Shown here piece by piece: positions 25,133 through 33,996 of a stretch of DNA of 64,000 nucleotides. The DNA lies in assembly GCA_964550615.1 (NCBI GenBank), contig CAZKAB010000002.1, positions 1 to 64,000 on the forward strand. Direction: 5' to 3'. Numbering within the stretch: position 1 is the first letter of the stretch; every line of letters starts with the position of its first letter. Position numbers and translations under genes: made by a program. The notes below the pieces were generated by a model, which was not told where the DNA came from, made no database searches, and saw only the letters and a program-made list of their open reading frames with translations. The stretch is from M55B144 sp964550615 (GTDB lineage Bacteria > Bipolaricaulota > Bipolaricaulia > UBA7950 > UBA9294).

Positions 25133-25912
25133 ATGCATACGTTCCATGTGCCGAGTTGCAATGCGTATCTTCGCTATCATGACCTCCCGGGAAGCGGGCC
25201 GGCTGTCGTCTTCCTGCACGGGCTTGGATCGGCTTCCTCATCATGTTTTCCGCTTGTCGTTAGGCACGGGCATCTTGCCGATCGCCGCACTCTACTCATC
25301 GACTTTCTCGGATTCGGATTTAGCGACCGCCCGCACAGCTTCGGATATACGGTGGAGGAGCACGCGGAGACGATTGCCCTTCTCCTAGACTATCTGAAAG
25401 TCGAACGGGCCGTCGTTATTGGGCACAGCATGGGAGGTTCAATTGCCATCAATCTCGCTGCCAGGCGGCTTGAGTTGGTCGCCAATCTCGTCATTGCGGA
25501 GGCGAATCTCGATCCTGGGGCGGGCAAAGTCAGCGGTCCGATTGCGGCGCAGACCGAGGCGTCATTTATCAGGAGCGGCAAACGGGCGTTCTTGCGAGGG
25601 GTGATTTCAGAGGGATGGTTGGATTATGCCGGGACTGTGCAAGCGGCGGACGCGATCGCCATGCACCGAAGCGCCGTCTCCCTCATCGCACGCAGGTCGC
25701 CTACGTTCCGTGAGCAGCTTGTGAGCATTTCGATACCGCGTACGTTCATTTTCGGTGAGAAGAACCTTCCCGATCCGGATACGAAATGGTTGTCGGAGCA
25801 CGGCGTGAACGTAGCTGTCGTTGCTGGTGCCGGGCACGACATGATGACCGACAACCCGATGGGCCTGGCAGAGATCATCGAGGCGGCGCTCCCGCCTGCG
25901 AGGCACTGTTGA
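25133..25912 (+). CDS. Alpha/beta-hydrolase
   Basis: The 259-residue protein has the oxyanion HGLG motif near residue 29, the nucleophile elbow GHSMGG near 98, and the late GAGHDMM catalytic His region near 238, with an acid residue probable in the IFGEKNLPDPD strand. It has no signal peptide. AAAGGAG precedes ATG 25133. Substrate is unknown; it is probably co-transcribed with the ABC exporter and convergent with the metal transporter operon. Confidence 0.88.
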   Translation: MHTFHVPSCNAYLRYHDLPGSGPAVVFLHGLGSASSSCFPLVVRHGHLADRRTLLIDFLGFGFSDRPHSFGYTVEEHAETIALLLDYLKVERAVVIGHSMGGSIAINLAARRLELVANLVIAEANLDPGAGKVSGPIAAQTEASFIRSGKRAFLRGVISEGWLDYAGTVQAADAIAMHRSAVSLIARRSPTFREQLVSISIPRTFIFGEKNLPDPDTKWLSEHGVNVAVVAGAGHDMMTDNPMGLAEIIEAALPPARHC

Positions 25913-25934
25913 TTTACGTGCGTCCTCGCATCGA

Positions 25935-26756
25935 TCAGGCCTTTCCGCGACGCCGTTTGGGTGAAATAGCGATTGCAGCGAGGAATATGGCACTTGCGGC
26001 GATTGCGATCGATGATCCGATGGGTAAGTCAGCCCCGAGCGACAGGATGAACCCCGATAGCGCCGCCAGCGCGCCGAAGAGAGGCGCAACCAAGAAGACC
26101 TTCTTGATGTCGTAGAGAAGCTGGTAGGCAGCCGATGCAGGCAGGATCATGAGCGTGTAGATTAATAGTCCCCCCGTTATTTGAAGCGACACAGAGACAA
26201 CTGTGGCGGTAAGAAAGAGGATCATGTAGTAGTACATGCGTGCGTTGATTCCTGATGCGGCGGCGAGCTTACGATCGAGAAGTATTGCCAGGAACTCTTT
26301 TCCGAATGTGGCAATGACGCCGAGCAGAATTGCGGCGAGAACGGCAAGCTTGAGAACATCGCTCATGGTTATTCCAAGCACGCTCCCCCAGAGTAGTGAC
26401 AGCGCTCCGCTTCCGATTCCCGCGCTCGGTGCCATGCTGAGGAAGATCAATCCGAGTGCCATCATCAGCGGAAATATCGCGCCGATGATGGTATCTGCGT
26501 TCATGCGCGATACCTCCGAGAGAGGACCGAGGATCGTCGCGGCGAGTAGGGCGAACAAAAGAGCCATCCACAGTGGGTCGACGGCAGAGAGAAGGAGGCC
26601 GAGCGCCGCACCGGCGAACGCGGCGTGCGACATGGCAAACCCTAATGAGGAGAGATTCAACCGTACGACGAACACGCCCATGGTGCTACACATCATGCCG
26701 GCGAGGAGGCTTCCGAGCAGAGTCGGAAGGACGATGGTGAACGGAATGCCGAACAT
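25935..26756 (-). CDS. Metal ABC transporter permease (ZnuB/TroC family)
   Basis: The 273-residue membrane protein has about eight hydrophobic segments and the family pattern: SLLAGMMCSTMGVFVVRLNLSSLGFAMSHAAFAGAALG at the start, then DRKLAAASGIN, and VSLQITGGLLIYTLMILPASAAYQLL. The cluster 9 family imports Zn, Mn, Fe or, in some cases, Ni. Its ATG overlaps the ATPase stop by one base (TGATG). It is the last gene of the nikR-led operon, which suggests nickel as substrate by context only. Confidence 0.9.
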   Translation of the reverse strand: MFGIPFTIVLPTLLGSLLAGMMCSTMGVFVVRLNLSSLGFAMSHAAFAGAALGLLLSAVDPLWMALLFALLAATILGPLSEVSRMNADTIIGAIFPLMMALGLIFLSMAPSAGIGSGALSLLWGSVLGITMSDVLKLAVLAAILLGVIATFGKEFLAILLDRKLAAASGINARMYYYMILFLTATVVSVSLQITGGLLIYTLMILPASAAYQLLYDIKKVFLVAPLFGALAALSGFILSLGADLPIGSSIAIAASAIFLAAIAISPKRRRGKA

Positions 26757-27460
26757 CAGAGCGTTCGCGCGCCTGTCACAGCAGTTTCGACGATTCTTCC
26801 ACCTTCAAGCGTAACGATGCGATCGGCAGAATCGAGAAGCGGCCCCGATTCATGGCTGACAAACAGCGTGGAAAGGGACAATTCCGCATGGATGCGCAGT
26901 ATCAGGTGAGAGATATCGCTCTTGGCGTCCGGGTCGAGGTTCGCCATCGGTTCATCGAGGAGAAGGATTTGCGGATGGCGGGCGATCACGCGTGCCAGAA
27001 GCACCTTCCGCTGTTGGCCGCCGGATAGACGCCCGATCGGGCGACGTGACAGGCCATCAATGCCTACAGAAGCCATCGCCTGTGAGATCGCGGCGCGATC
27101 GTCCCTTCTCGGGAGGCGAAACGGCCCCAGTTGCGCAAATCGCCCCATGAGGACGACATCCCGTGCCAGGAACGGTGTAACCGGATCGAAGGCTAGGTCT
27201 TGGGGTAGATACGCGATTTGCTGTCGCAGCCGGTGGCTGCCCGAGGTGACTATCTCGCCAAGTACGCGCCTCCTCCCGCTCGTGATCGGGAGGAGGCCGT
27301 TGATGACTTCAAGCAGGGTGGTCTTCCCCGCTCCGTTCGGCCCTACGATCGCCGCTATTTCACCGTGTTCGATCGTGAGGTTGATTTCATGCAGCGCGGG
27401 AAGCGACTCTCCCTCGTAGACGGCGGAGACATTCGTCAGTTCTATCGATCGATCTTCCAC
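26756..27460 (-). CDS. Metal ABC transporter ATPase (ZnuC/TroB family)
   Basis: The 234-residue ATPase carries Walker A GPNGAGKTTLL, the Q-loop YLPQDLAFDP typical of ZnuC-type proteins, signature LSGGQQRKV, Walker B ILLLDEPMANLDP and H-loop SHE. The start is assigned to GTG 27460 with GGAGG ten bases upstream; the frame is open for 60 more codons but that part overlaps the FmdE-like gene in another frame and has no family similarity. It overlaps that upstream gene by 19 bases. Confidence 0.9.
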   Translation of the reverse strand: MEDRSIELTNVSAVYEGESLPALHEINLTIEHGEIAAIVGPNGAGKTTLLEVINGLLPITSGRRRVLGEIVTSGSHRLRQQIAYLPQDLAFDPVTPFLARDVVLMGRFAQLGPFRLPRRDDRAAISQAMASVGIDGLSRRPIGRLSGGQQRKVLLARVIARHPQILLLDEPMANLDPDAKSDISHLILRIHAELSLSTLFVSHESGPLLDSADRIVTLEGGRIVETAVTGARTL

Positions 27461-27876
27461 GTGAACAGATCCTCCCGCGGCCGTGTCGCGGTGCGCCGGC
27501 TTTCCTCTTTGATCTCTCCCCTTTTGAAATCGGCCAACGCCTCGGGTCTGAGGACGATTGTCAGGCGTTTGCCCCCGTTCGTCTCGAAGTGCGCCTGCGG
27601 CTTGCACTCGCTGGTCACGACGAGATTTCCCTTTCCGGCGGTACAACCGCTACCGATCTGAAGTCCGTCGGTCAAACAGGAGAGTGGCGTTTCATCGCCG
27701 GTGTCGGAAACGACATGAATCCCAAAGTATCCTGGGCTATCAAGCAGTTCGAGAGCGAGGAGGCCCATGCGGATCCCGGCGACCAGGAACGGTCCGAGAT
27801 GTCCGTGCAGATGAACTCCGCGGTCGATCAACTGGTCGAGGTTGATGCTCTTTGGGTCGATCTTCAATGTCTCCAC
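27442..27876 (-). CDS. FmdE-like metal-binding protein in the transporter operon
   Basis: The 144-residue protein resembles the FmdE/FwdE (formylmethanofuran dehydrogenase subunit E) family. It has a histidine cluster H22-L-H24-G-H26 in GVHLHGHLGPFLVAGIRMG, then SDTGDETPLSCLTDGLQIGSGCTAGKGNL with conserved Cys and Gly residues, and a later SECKPQAHF. The usual Cys after HGHL in FmdE proper is Gly here. GTG 27876 is chosen because AAGGAG lies six bases upstream. No formylmethanofuran dehydrogenase core genes are present, so a role as a metal chaperone or sensor for the ABC transporter is inferred from its position between binding-protein and ATPase genes. Confidence 0.8.
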   Translation of the reverse strand: METLKIDPKSINLDQLIDRGVHLHGHLGPFLVAGIRMGLLALELLDSPGYFGIHVVSDTGDETPLSCLTDGLQIGSGCTAGKGNLVVTSECKPQAHFETNGGKRLTIVLRPEALADFKRGEIKEESRRTATRPREDLFTWKIDR

Positions 27877-27886
27877 TTGCAACTCC

Positions 27887-28699
27887 TTATTCCACCGGCG
27901 CAATTGCCGAAAACAGGCTGTCGGCGTTTCGCTTGAACAGATCGAGAACGGTCGCCGTATTCGGCAGTGCGCCGGGAAAATTAGAGAGAACCACGTGCAC
28001 CGCGTCCACCTCACGAGCGAGCTTTGCTCCAAAGTCGATGCCGCTCTGCAGGTTGTCGATCACAAGCTGTACGCCTTGTTCTTTGCCGGTCTTGGCGAGC
28101 GCGACAAGGTCCTTCAGCGATAGGCTTTCGGGGATGCCGTAGGTGGCTACGACGTCGAAACCTAGCCAGGAGACGAACGAGACCTGCCACTGCATGCAGA
28201 GTACGCGCACATCATCGACCGAGAGTGCGGCGGCTTTGTCCTTGAGATCTGCCGCGAGTGATCTGAGCTTCTGTTCGTATGCGCTCGAGTTGGCTTTGAA
28301 TGTCTCCGCATCGTTCGGCAGCAACTCGGCAAGTGCCGCCTCGATGGCGTTCACTTTGTCGATTGCGGCTTCGGGCGTGCTCCAATCTCCCGCGAGTTGG
28401 ATCGTCATCACTGGGTGACCTACCGATGAGACAAGGGTATTCATCCACGCCTCGAATCCGGAGTAGAGAATGAGTGATGCCTGCGATACGGCGGCGATGT
28501 CGCTCGGCCTCAGATCGTAGTGAGATGGGCAAAAGCCGGACGGAATGATCGTTACAACGTCGACGAAGTCTCCCCCCACTGCCTGCACGAATTCTCCCAG
28601 CACGGCATGAGTGGCGACGACAACGGGCTTGGCAGTTGCGCCGAAAGCGGCTGCCGACATAAACAGGAATAAGACTGTAAACGCGACTAGACGTTTCAT
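27887..28699 (-). CDS. Metal ABC transporter substrate-binding protein with altered ligand residues
   Basis: The 270-residue protein has a signal peptide (MKRLV..., FGATA cleavage region) without a lipobox Cys, so it should be periplasmic. Fold and order match the ZnuA/TroA cluster: PVVVATHAVLGEFVQAVGG, IIPSGFCPSHYDLRPSD, a long helix, and LVIDNLQSG. The first canonical His is present (H60) and an acidic residue is present (D215). The second site, normally in a DPHxW motif, is replaced by AGDWSTPEA. The third His position falls in a CMQWQ segment (C168-Q172). H31, C57 and C168 are extra candidate ligands. With NikR upstream this suggests specificity other than zinc, perhaps nickel. Confidence 0.85.
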   Translation of the reverse strand: MKRLVAFTVLFLFMSAAAFGATAKPVVVATHAVLGEFVQAVGGDFVDVVTIIPSGFCPSHYDLRPSDIAAVSQASLILYSGFEAWMNTLVSSVGHPVMTIQLAGDWSTPEAAIDKVNAIEAALAELLPNDAETFKANSSAYEQKLRSLAADLKDKAAALSVDDVRVLCMQWQVSFVSWLGFDVVATYGIPESLSLKDLVALAKTGKEQGVQLVIDNLQSGIDFGAKLAREVDAVHVVLSNFPGALPNTATVLDLFKRNADSLFSAIAPVE

Positions 28700-28719
28700 C
28701 AAGTACTCCTTTTGGATGA

Positions 28720-29136
28720 TCAGATAATCTTCTTTCCGGTCGAGGTGGCGGCAAGCTCTCCATGTTTGACACCTCGCAGGCTCTTTAGACGATCGGCAAG
28801 GGCCTCGATTGTACCGCCGCTGCCCCTTACGGCGATGAACTCAAGGCAGTTCTGCGCGTCGAGATGGATGTGAGTTGTAGAAATAACGCTTGGAATCGCA
28901 TGGTGCTGAATCTCGGTGAGTTCCTCGGACAGGCCGGGCCGATGATGGTCGTAGAGTAGAGTGATCACGCCGGCCACCTCTTCCCCATCTTCCCACTCGC
29001 GACTGATCAATTGCCGACGGATAGCGTCACGGATCGCCTCGGAGCGATTGGTATACCCACGCGAGGTGATAAGCCGGTCGAATAGATCGAGGAGTTCGCT
29101 CTCGATTGACACGCTGAATCGGGTGATATCGCTCAT
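28720..29136 (-). CDS. nikR: Nickel-responsive regulator NikR
   Basis: The 138-residue protein has the ribbon-helix-helix N-terminus (ITRFSVSIESELLDLFDRLI, YTNRSEAIRDAIR) and the ACT-like nickel domain. All four high-affinity nickel ligands are in place: His in EIQHH (78/79), H89 and H91 in HIHLD, and C97 in NCLE. NikR represses nickel uptake genes when nickel is ample. ATG 29136 has GGAG eight bases upstream. It is the first gene of the metal ABC operon, and a dyad overlaps its promoter, consistent with autoregulation. Confidence 0.95.
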   Translation of the reverse strand: MSDITRFSVSIESELLDLFDRLITSRGYTNRSEAIRDAIRRQLISREWEDGEEVAGVITLLYDHHRPGLSEELTEIQHHAIPSVISTTHIHLDAQNCLEFIAVRGSGGTIEALADRLKSLRGVKHGELAATSTGKKII

Positions 29137-29161
29137 CAGTAACACTCCCATGAAAATCGTA

Positions 29162-29196
29162 ATACGAAAGATAAGGCATCGCCTCTTTCATATCAA
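29162..29196 (-). promoter_or_regulatory. nikR operon promoter overlapped by a dyad (candidate NikR operator)
   Basis: On the minus strand TTGATA (29196-29191) and TATCTT (29173-29168) are separated by 17 bases. The inverted repeat ATACGAAAGA (29162-29171) and TCTTTCATAT (29184-29193), one mismatch over ten, spans both boxes. The outer half-sites ATACGA/TCATAT resemble the GTATGA/TCATAC half-sites of known NikR operators, although spacing differs. Confidence 0.7.
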
Positions 29197-29319
29197 GCTT
29201 CTCACAATTGACGGCGGAGAATGTAGGGTGTATGGTGGGATGCATCTGGTGAAGAAGGCTCTGCACGGGGGACAGTTGTCGATGCCTATCGAACAACGTG
29301 AGTCAAGGAGGTGTTTGAC

Positions 29320-30366
29320 ATGGGCAGCAACTCGATGTGGCCGATCCTTCTCACCGTGGCGGTCGTCGGGCTAGTGATTCTGCTTTTGGCCGAGGCGCCG
29401 TCGCCGGCACAGGAAGCGTTGTCGGTCGAACCGACCGTACAGAAGGTCGCGGTGCGAGATGTGGTGGCGGCTCAACGGACAGCGCCGCTCATTGTAGATG
29501 CAGGTTCCAACCTGACGCTGGACGAACGGGAAAGCGTGCGTCTGCGCGGTGCGCTTGGTAGCACCGGGAATGGCGCCGTTTCGTATCACTGGATAGCCGC
29601 CGGTGGCAGAGGGTACTTCAACAGCGCCTATCTACAGGATCCTGTCTACACAGCGCCGTCGATCTGCGGGTGCGAGGAGTGCGTCTTGTTGACGCTTGTC
29701 GTGACGGATGCCAGCGGGATGAGCGCGAGCGACCAGATATACGTGCGTGTCCGCGGTGATGCGCTTGCCTGTCTCTCCTCCAATGCTGCGGTCGGCTGCG
29801 GACAAACCGCGTCTCCATGTCCTCCTTGCCAAAGCACTCCGTGCCAAGAACCGCCGAAGGTTGATCGATGCCAGCCACAGCCGCTCCCGTGCGAGTCCCC
29901 CTGCATCCGCCACATATCCCCCGAGCCGGCCTGCAGTCGTACCCCGGTTCCATGCTGCGATTCTCCTTGCGGATGGTCGTTTGGGTTTCCCTGGACGATT
30001 GACGATACGAGTGTGCCTGCGGCCGATCACCCGAGTCCGCTCATCGACAGACATTATCCGACGTCGATCGATGAAGGAGGAACGGCGAGGATTATCGGCA
30101 AGGTGAATAATCCCGCATGCACATCGGTATGCTTCCAATGGACGGCGAGCAAGGGCTGGTTTGAGGATGAGAACACACTCACGCCTGTGTACCATGCTCC
30201 GTCTTCGGATCGTCTCGGCGGCGAGCAGGTGACAATCACTCTCACCATTCATGACGGGTTTGGAGGACGGTCGTTCGATCAGATCCGCATGTATATCAGC
30301 AACTTGGACTACCGCGGGGCATCGTCTGCCAGCACATCCAACAATTGGTTGTTGGGCACACATTAG
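29320..30366 (+). CDS. Membrane-anchored or secreted protein with two PKD/Ig-like domains and a Cys/Pro-rich linker
   Basis: The 348-residue protein begins with a hydrophobic segment (MWPILLTVAVVGLVILLLAEA). There are two beta-sandwich repeats: about residues 55-145 (LDERESVRLRGALG...YHWIAAGGRGYF...VYTAPS...SASDQIYVRV) and about 240-330 (YPTSIDEGGTARIIGKV...FQWTASKGWFEDENTLTPVYHAPS...SFDQIRMYI). They are closely similar to each other. Between them lies a linker with many Cys and Pro residues (PCPPCQSTPCQEPP and PVPCCDSPCGW). AAGGAGGTG before ATG 29320 fixes the start. The family is unknown to me; a cell-surface role is inferred. Confidence 0.75.
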   Translation: MGSNSMWPILLTVAVVGLVILLLAEAPSPAQEALSVEPTVQKVAVRDVVAAQRTAPLIVDAGSNLTLDERESVRLRGALGSTGNGAVSYHWIAAGGRGYFNSAYLQDPVYTAPSICGCEECVLLTLVVTDASGMSASDQIYVRVRGDALACLSSNAAVGCGQTASPCPPCQSTPCQEPPKVDRCQPQPLPCESPCIRHISPEPACSRTPVPCCDSPCGWSFGFPWTIDDTSVPAADHPSPLIDRHYPTSIDEGGTARIIGKVNNPACTSVCFQWTASKGWFEDENTLTPVYHAPSSDRLGGEQVTITLTIHDGFGGRSFDQIRMYISNLDYRGASSASTSNNWLLGTH

Positions 30367-30540
30367 CGTGGCCTGATGCTGCTGGTTGGAGGTAAGGGGG
30401 GTTCCTGACGGGCGGAGAAGGAGCATAGCCACGCGGTGACGAAGGCTGATCACGATTCGTTTAGCTGGACGATGAGGCTCGAAAGAGGCTTCATTGCTAT
30501 AGTTGTTTCCTCATGACGCGGGCTTGATCTGCAGGAACCG

Positions 30541-31968
30541 TTGCCGCATAGTCCTGTTGTGGATAACGTTGAATTCGCAAGACTTCCGAGCATTCTTGAT
30601 ATCCTGAAGCCTGCTGTCGGGCCGAGTTCGTCGCACACCCTAGGACCGATGCGCGCAGCTAGAGAGTTCCTCCACATCCTGCAGAAACGCACCGGGCCAC
30701 AACCGGCGGGAAGGATCGCCGTAACGCTGTGCGGAAGTCTTGCTTACACCGGGCGGGGTCACTTGACGAACCTGGCTGTCGTCGCCGGGCTTGCCGGCTA
30801 TGAACCTGAGGGACTTATCAGCCGGTCGATCCGCGACATCTACGATCTAGTCTGCGCAACCGGCACGATTACGACAAGCTCGAACTGGTACGTGTTTCAT
30901 CCTGAGGACGATGTCTCGTTTGACACCGAGACAACGTCTTTGCCTCACCCGAACACTCTTCGGTTTGCGCTCCTCGATCTACGTGGGCAAACGCTCCTTT
31001 CAGCTGTGTACATCTCGATCGGTGGAGGCCAAGTCGTCGATGCGGCCACCTATGAGGCGATGACAGTCGGCATAGATGTTCGTCATGTATCCGGACGCGA
31101 GATCATCGCGCGGTGCACGCAGAGTGAGAAGGAACTGCCGGCATACGTTCTCGACATGGAGCAGGCACACCATGGCCACTCCAAAGCCAAGGTGATGTCT
31201 CATATCGGGAGAATGTGGGAGCGAATGCGTCGGTCGATCGACGATGGTGTCCGGCATGAGGGCACTCTCCCGGGATCATTGCGCGTGGCGCGCCGTGCAG
31301 CGGAGATGATGGCGCTCTTCCGATCAAAGGAAGCCAAACGCGGGATCGTCTCTTCTGAGGTCTTCCGCGCGTCCATCTATGCGATAGCGGTGGCCGAGGA
31401 GAACGCAGACGGAGGAAACATCGTGACCGCCCCGACGTGCGGGGCGGCGGGGGTGCTTCCGGCGTGTCTGCTTGTTGCACAAGAGGCGCTTGCTCTCACC
31501 GATCAACGGGTTCACGAGGCGCTACTAGTCGCCGGCCTGATCGGCTCACTTGCCGTCTCTGAGGCGTCGATCGCCGGCGCGCTCGTGGGATGCCAAGGTG
31601 AGATAGGCGTCGCGAGCGCGATGGCCGCCGCTGCCGTCTGCTATCTTCTTGGCGGAAGCGTCGCCGATCAGATCGATCGCGCCGCGGAGACAGCGCTCGA
31701 GCACTACCTCGGGCTCACCTGCGATCCTGTAGCAGGACTGGTGCAGATCCCGTGCATAGAGAGAAACGCAGCCGGCGCCGTGTCGGCCCTCAACGCTGCG
31801 AGCATGGCGATGATCTCCGGCGGCAGGGATCGCGTTAGCTTTGACGCCACGCTGAAAGCGATGCGCCAAACCGGACTCGATATGCCGAGTCGCTATAAAG
31901 AAACCTCTCTCGGCGGGCTCGCCGCGATCATCGATCTCGACGAACCCCCGGCTGCAGATGGGGCGTAG
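30541..31968 (+). CDS. sdaA: L-serine dehydratase, iron-sulfur-dependent, single chain
   Basis: The 475-residue enzyme deaminates L-serine to pyruvate and ammonia with a labile 4Fe-4S cluster. The N-terminal beta domain starts SILDILKPAVGPSSSHTLGPMRAA. The alpha domain carries the cluster cysteines in APTCGAAG, VGCQGEIG and GLTCDPVAGLVQIPCIERNA. The TTG start (30541) has AGGA four bases upstream; GTG 30559 is an alternative. An extended -10 (TGCTATAGT, 30495-30503) lies about 37 bases upstream. It supplies pyruvate from serine, fitting amino-acid fermentation, and is convergent with the TolB-like gene. Confidence 0.94.
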   Translation: MPHSPVVDNVEFARLPSILDILKPAVGPSSSHTLGPMRAAREFLHILQKRTGPQPAGRIAVTLCGSLAYTGRGHLTNLAVVAGLAGYEPEGLISRSIRDIYDLVCATGTITTSSNWYVFHPEDDVSFDTETTSLPHPNTLRFALLDLRGQTLLSAVYISIGGGQVVDAATYEAMTVGIDVRHVSGREIIARCTQSEKELPAYVLDMEQAHHGHSKAKVMSHIGRMWERMRRSIDDGVRHEGTLPGSLRVARRAAEMMALFRSKEAKRGIVSSEVFRASIYAIAVAEENADGGNIVTAPTCGAAGVLPACLLVAQEALALTDQRVHEALLVAGLIGSLAVSEASIAGALVGCQGEIGVASAMAAAAVCYLLGGSVADQIDRAAETALEHYLGLTCDPVAGLVQIPCIERNAAGAVSALNAASMAMISGGRDRVSFDATLKAMRQTGLDMPSRYKETSLGGLAAIIDLDEPPAADGA

Positions 31969-32037
31969 CCACAGTCCGGCACTTCAGTATCCTCCAATCC
32001 GTTGCGTACAACCTACGCAGGGGTGTTTAGATTACTC

Positions 32038-32919
32038 CTATCGCCAATCCGGTTGCACGTCGACTGCTTCGTCATTCGTAAGCTGTGCCAAATTGGTTCC
32101 ATCGGCGTTCATTATCCACAGATCGAGATGTCCGGCACGATCGGACTGGAATACAATACGATCTCCTGCAGGCGACCAAGCGGGCGCGGTGTCCTGGCCT
32201 GGATGGTCCGTCAGCCTGATGATGTCGGAGCCATCCGAATCTGCAACATAGATGTCGAGGCTTCCACCTCGATCGGAGACGAACGCGATCCTGGAGCCGT
32301 CAGGAGACCAGCGGGGATTGAAATCAGATGCATTGTGAGACGTGAGGCGGGTGAGATCGGATCCGTCGAGCTTCATCACATAAAGATTGTAGTTCCCGTC
32401 TCGATTGGACACGAACATGATCCGGTCACCTGCCGGAGCCCACTGGGCGTTGAAGTCGGCTGTGGGCGGCCGATCCAAGTACTCCACCAGATTGGTGCCG
32501 TCTAGGTCCATCCCCCAGAGGTCGGGCGTATCCTTGGGCTCATCGTCGTGATCGGAGTTGAAGATCAGACGTACACCGTCCGGAGACCAATTGGGCACAG
32601 CGCTGCTGAAATCGGTGAACTGACGCAGCCCCTTTCCATCCGCGCCGACCAAGTAGATGTACCACACACCCGTGTCTATCGATGAGAACGCGATTGACGC
32701 TCCGTCGGGAGAGATGGATGGATACATCGCCTGACCGAAACTCCTTGTCAATTGTGTCTTGCCCGTGCCGTCCGGGCTCATCTTCCACAGATTCAGCCGC
32801 CCGTCTCCGGCGCGACTCGAAGCCCATACGATGACTCCGTCGTCTTCGCCCAGTGCACCCACCTGGACGAACAGACCGACAAGACTCAGCAGGATGGCAC
32901 ACACGGTTAGCCTGTACAT
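32038..32919 (-). CDS. Exported TolB-like beta-propeller protein
   Basis: The 293-residue protein has a signal peptide (MYRLTVCAILLSLVGLFVQVGALG) and then five to six WD40-like/PD40 blades. Each carries the TolB-type signature, for example PSISPDGASIAFSS, PNWSPDGVRLIFNSD, PRWSPDGSRIAFVSDR and PAWSPAGDRIVFQSD, with linking NLYVMKLDGSDLTRLT strands. Real TolB has an extra N-terminal domain, absent here, and no Tol/Pal genes are near. A protein-binding role outside the inner membrane is likely. GGAGGT precedes the ATG on the minus strand. The 288 bases upstream to the next gene hold nothing I can identify. Confidence 0.85.
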   Translation of the reverse strand: MYRLTVCAILLSLVGLFVQVGALGEDDGVIVWASSRAGDGRLNLWKMSPDGTGKTQLTRSFGQAMYPSISPDGASIAFSSIDTGVWYIYLVGADGKGLRQFTDFSSAVPNWSPDGVRLIFNSDHDDEPKDTPDLWGMDLDGTNLVEYLDRPPTADFNAQWAPAGDRIMFVSNRDGNYNLYVMKLDGSDLTRLTSHNASDFNPRWSPDGSRIAFVSDRGGSLDIYVADSDGSDIIRLTDHPGQDTAPAWSPAGDRIVFQSDRAGHLDLWIMNADGTNLAQLTNDEAVDVQPDWR

Positions 32920-33207
32920 AACGATTACCTCCTTCGGTACGCGAACCTCGGCCGATCAGCCGCACATGGCGCAACCGTCGCATTCTCATCGTAGTCTCTT
33001 TTTGAGGAGATGTGAATCTCTGCTAGATACTGGTCGGCGCCGAACAGAAGATCTGATTATGAAGGCACGAAACCGATCCACAATGACACATTCGGCAGAC
33101 TGCGGCTGTCGGAGAGTGGTCGTCTGGGTGACTCTTTCTATGGCGAGGATACCCACACATCCCGGATTAGCCGATCTCCCCTTTGTTAGGGGGTCATTCC
33201 GCTCGTG

Positions 33208-33996
33208 CTATGGCGTCATCAATGCGATAAGGTCGGGAAGGTGTGACCGCAGCGTTGCATCGTCCCATCCTTGATCGACGCGACGCATAATGAATCGACG
33301 TACGTTTGGGTCCGGGTCTGGTCGATATGTGTAGGACATCGAAAGGAAAGGATCAGTTGCCGCCACAACGGTCTGTTCGGCGACCCAGTCGATTGTGCCC
33401 CGGATCGTGTCATTATCGATCAGCGATCCCGCGAGCGCGTAGATCAGCCTGTGGACTACGTATGTGTCACCACTCACAATACCGACGGCGACTACTGGTA
33501 CCGTCAATCCAGGATGGCCGTCTCCGTCTTGATCGACAAGCCGACTGTCGTGCGGGTTTGTGGGAAGCGGGTCATTCTCGGGATCATCCAGCACTGCCCC
33601 GCGGACCTCGATGTACCGCTCCTGGATGAATCGCCATCCGTTCTCCGTTTCTTCCAACCGTCCCTTATGCGGCGGCCCGTTAAGCGACGCGACGAACGCG
33701 TCCGGCACGACGGTGTGCACCACCGGCGGATCCATTATCACATCGATGTATGCGTAGGTATAGTTCATTGTCAGCTGCAGTCCGTCCTGCGCGATATCGA
33801 CAAGCAATGCGGATATCGTTGTCAGCTCAACTTGGTTGAAGAACGGCAGTTCTGCGATTGCAGGCATGATCTCGATAAGAGCCCAACGCCCGCAAAGGTT
33901 GGGCATGTCGGCGGATAACGCCGCGATGGGAGCAAGGAGAACGATTGCGAAGAAGAGAGAGATGGCGCAACGCGAGAAAGACGATGTAATTTTCAC
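33208..33996 (-). CDS. Exported protein of unknown function
   Basis: The 262-residue protein has a signal peptide (MKITSSFSRCAISLFF...ALSADMP). The mature part has no family I recognise. It includes DMPNLCGRWALIEIM near the start, an Asp-rich RLVDQDGDGHPGLTVPV stretch like a calcium-binding or FG-GAP loop near 158, and an SYTYRPDPDPNVRRFIMRRVDQGWDD tail. The GTG start has AAGGAG five bases upstream. It overlaps the upstream membrane-protein gene by four bases, so the two are coupled. Confidence 0.7.
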   Translation of the reverse strand: MKITSSFSRCAISLFFAIVLLAPIAALSADMPNLCGRWALIEIMPAIAELPFFNQVELTTISALLVDIAQDGLQLTMNYTYAYIDVIMDPPVVHTVVPDAFVASLNGPPHKGRLEETENGWRFIQERYIEVRGAVLDDPENDPLPTNPHDSRLVDQDGDGHPGLTVPVVAVGIVSGDTYVVHRLIYALAGSLIDNDTIRGTIDWVAEQTVVAATDPFLSMSYTYRPDPDPNVRRFIMRRVDQGWDDATLRSHLPDLIALMTP

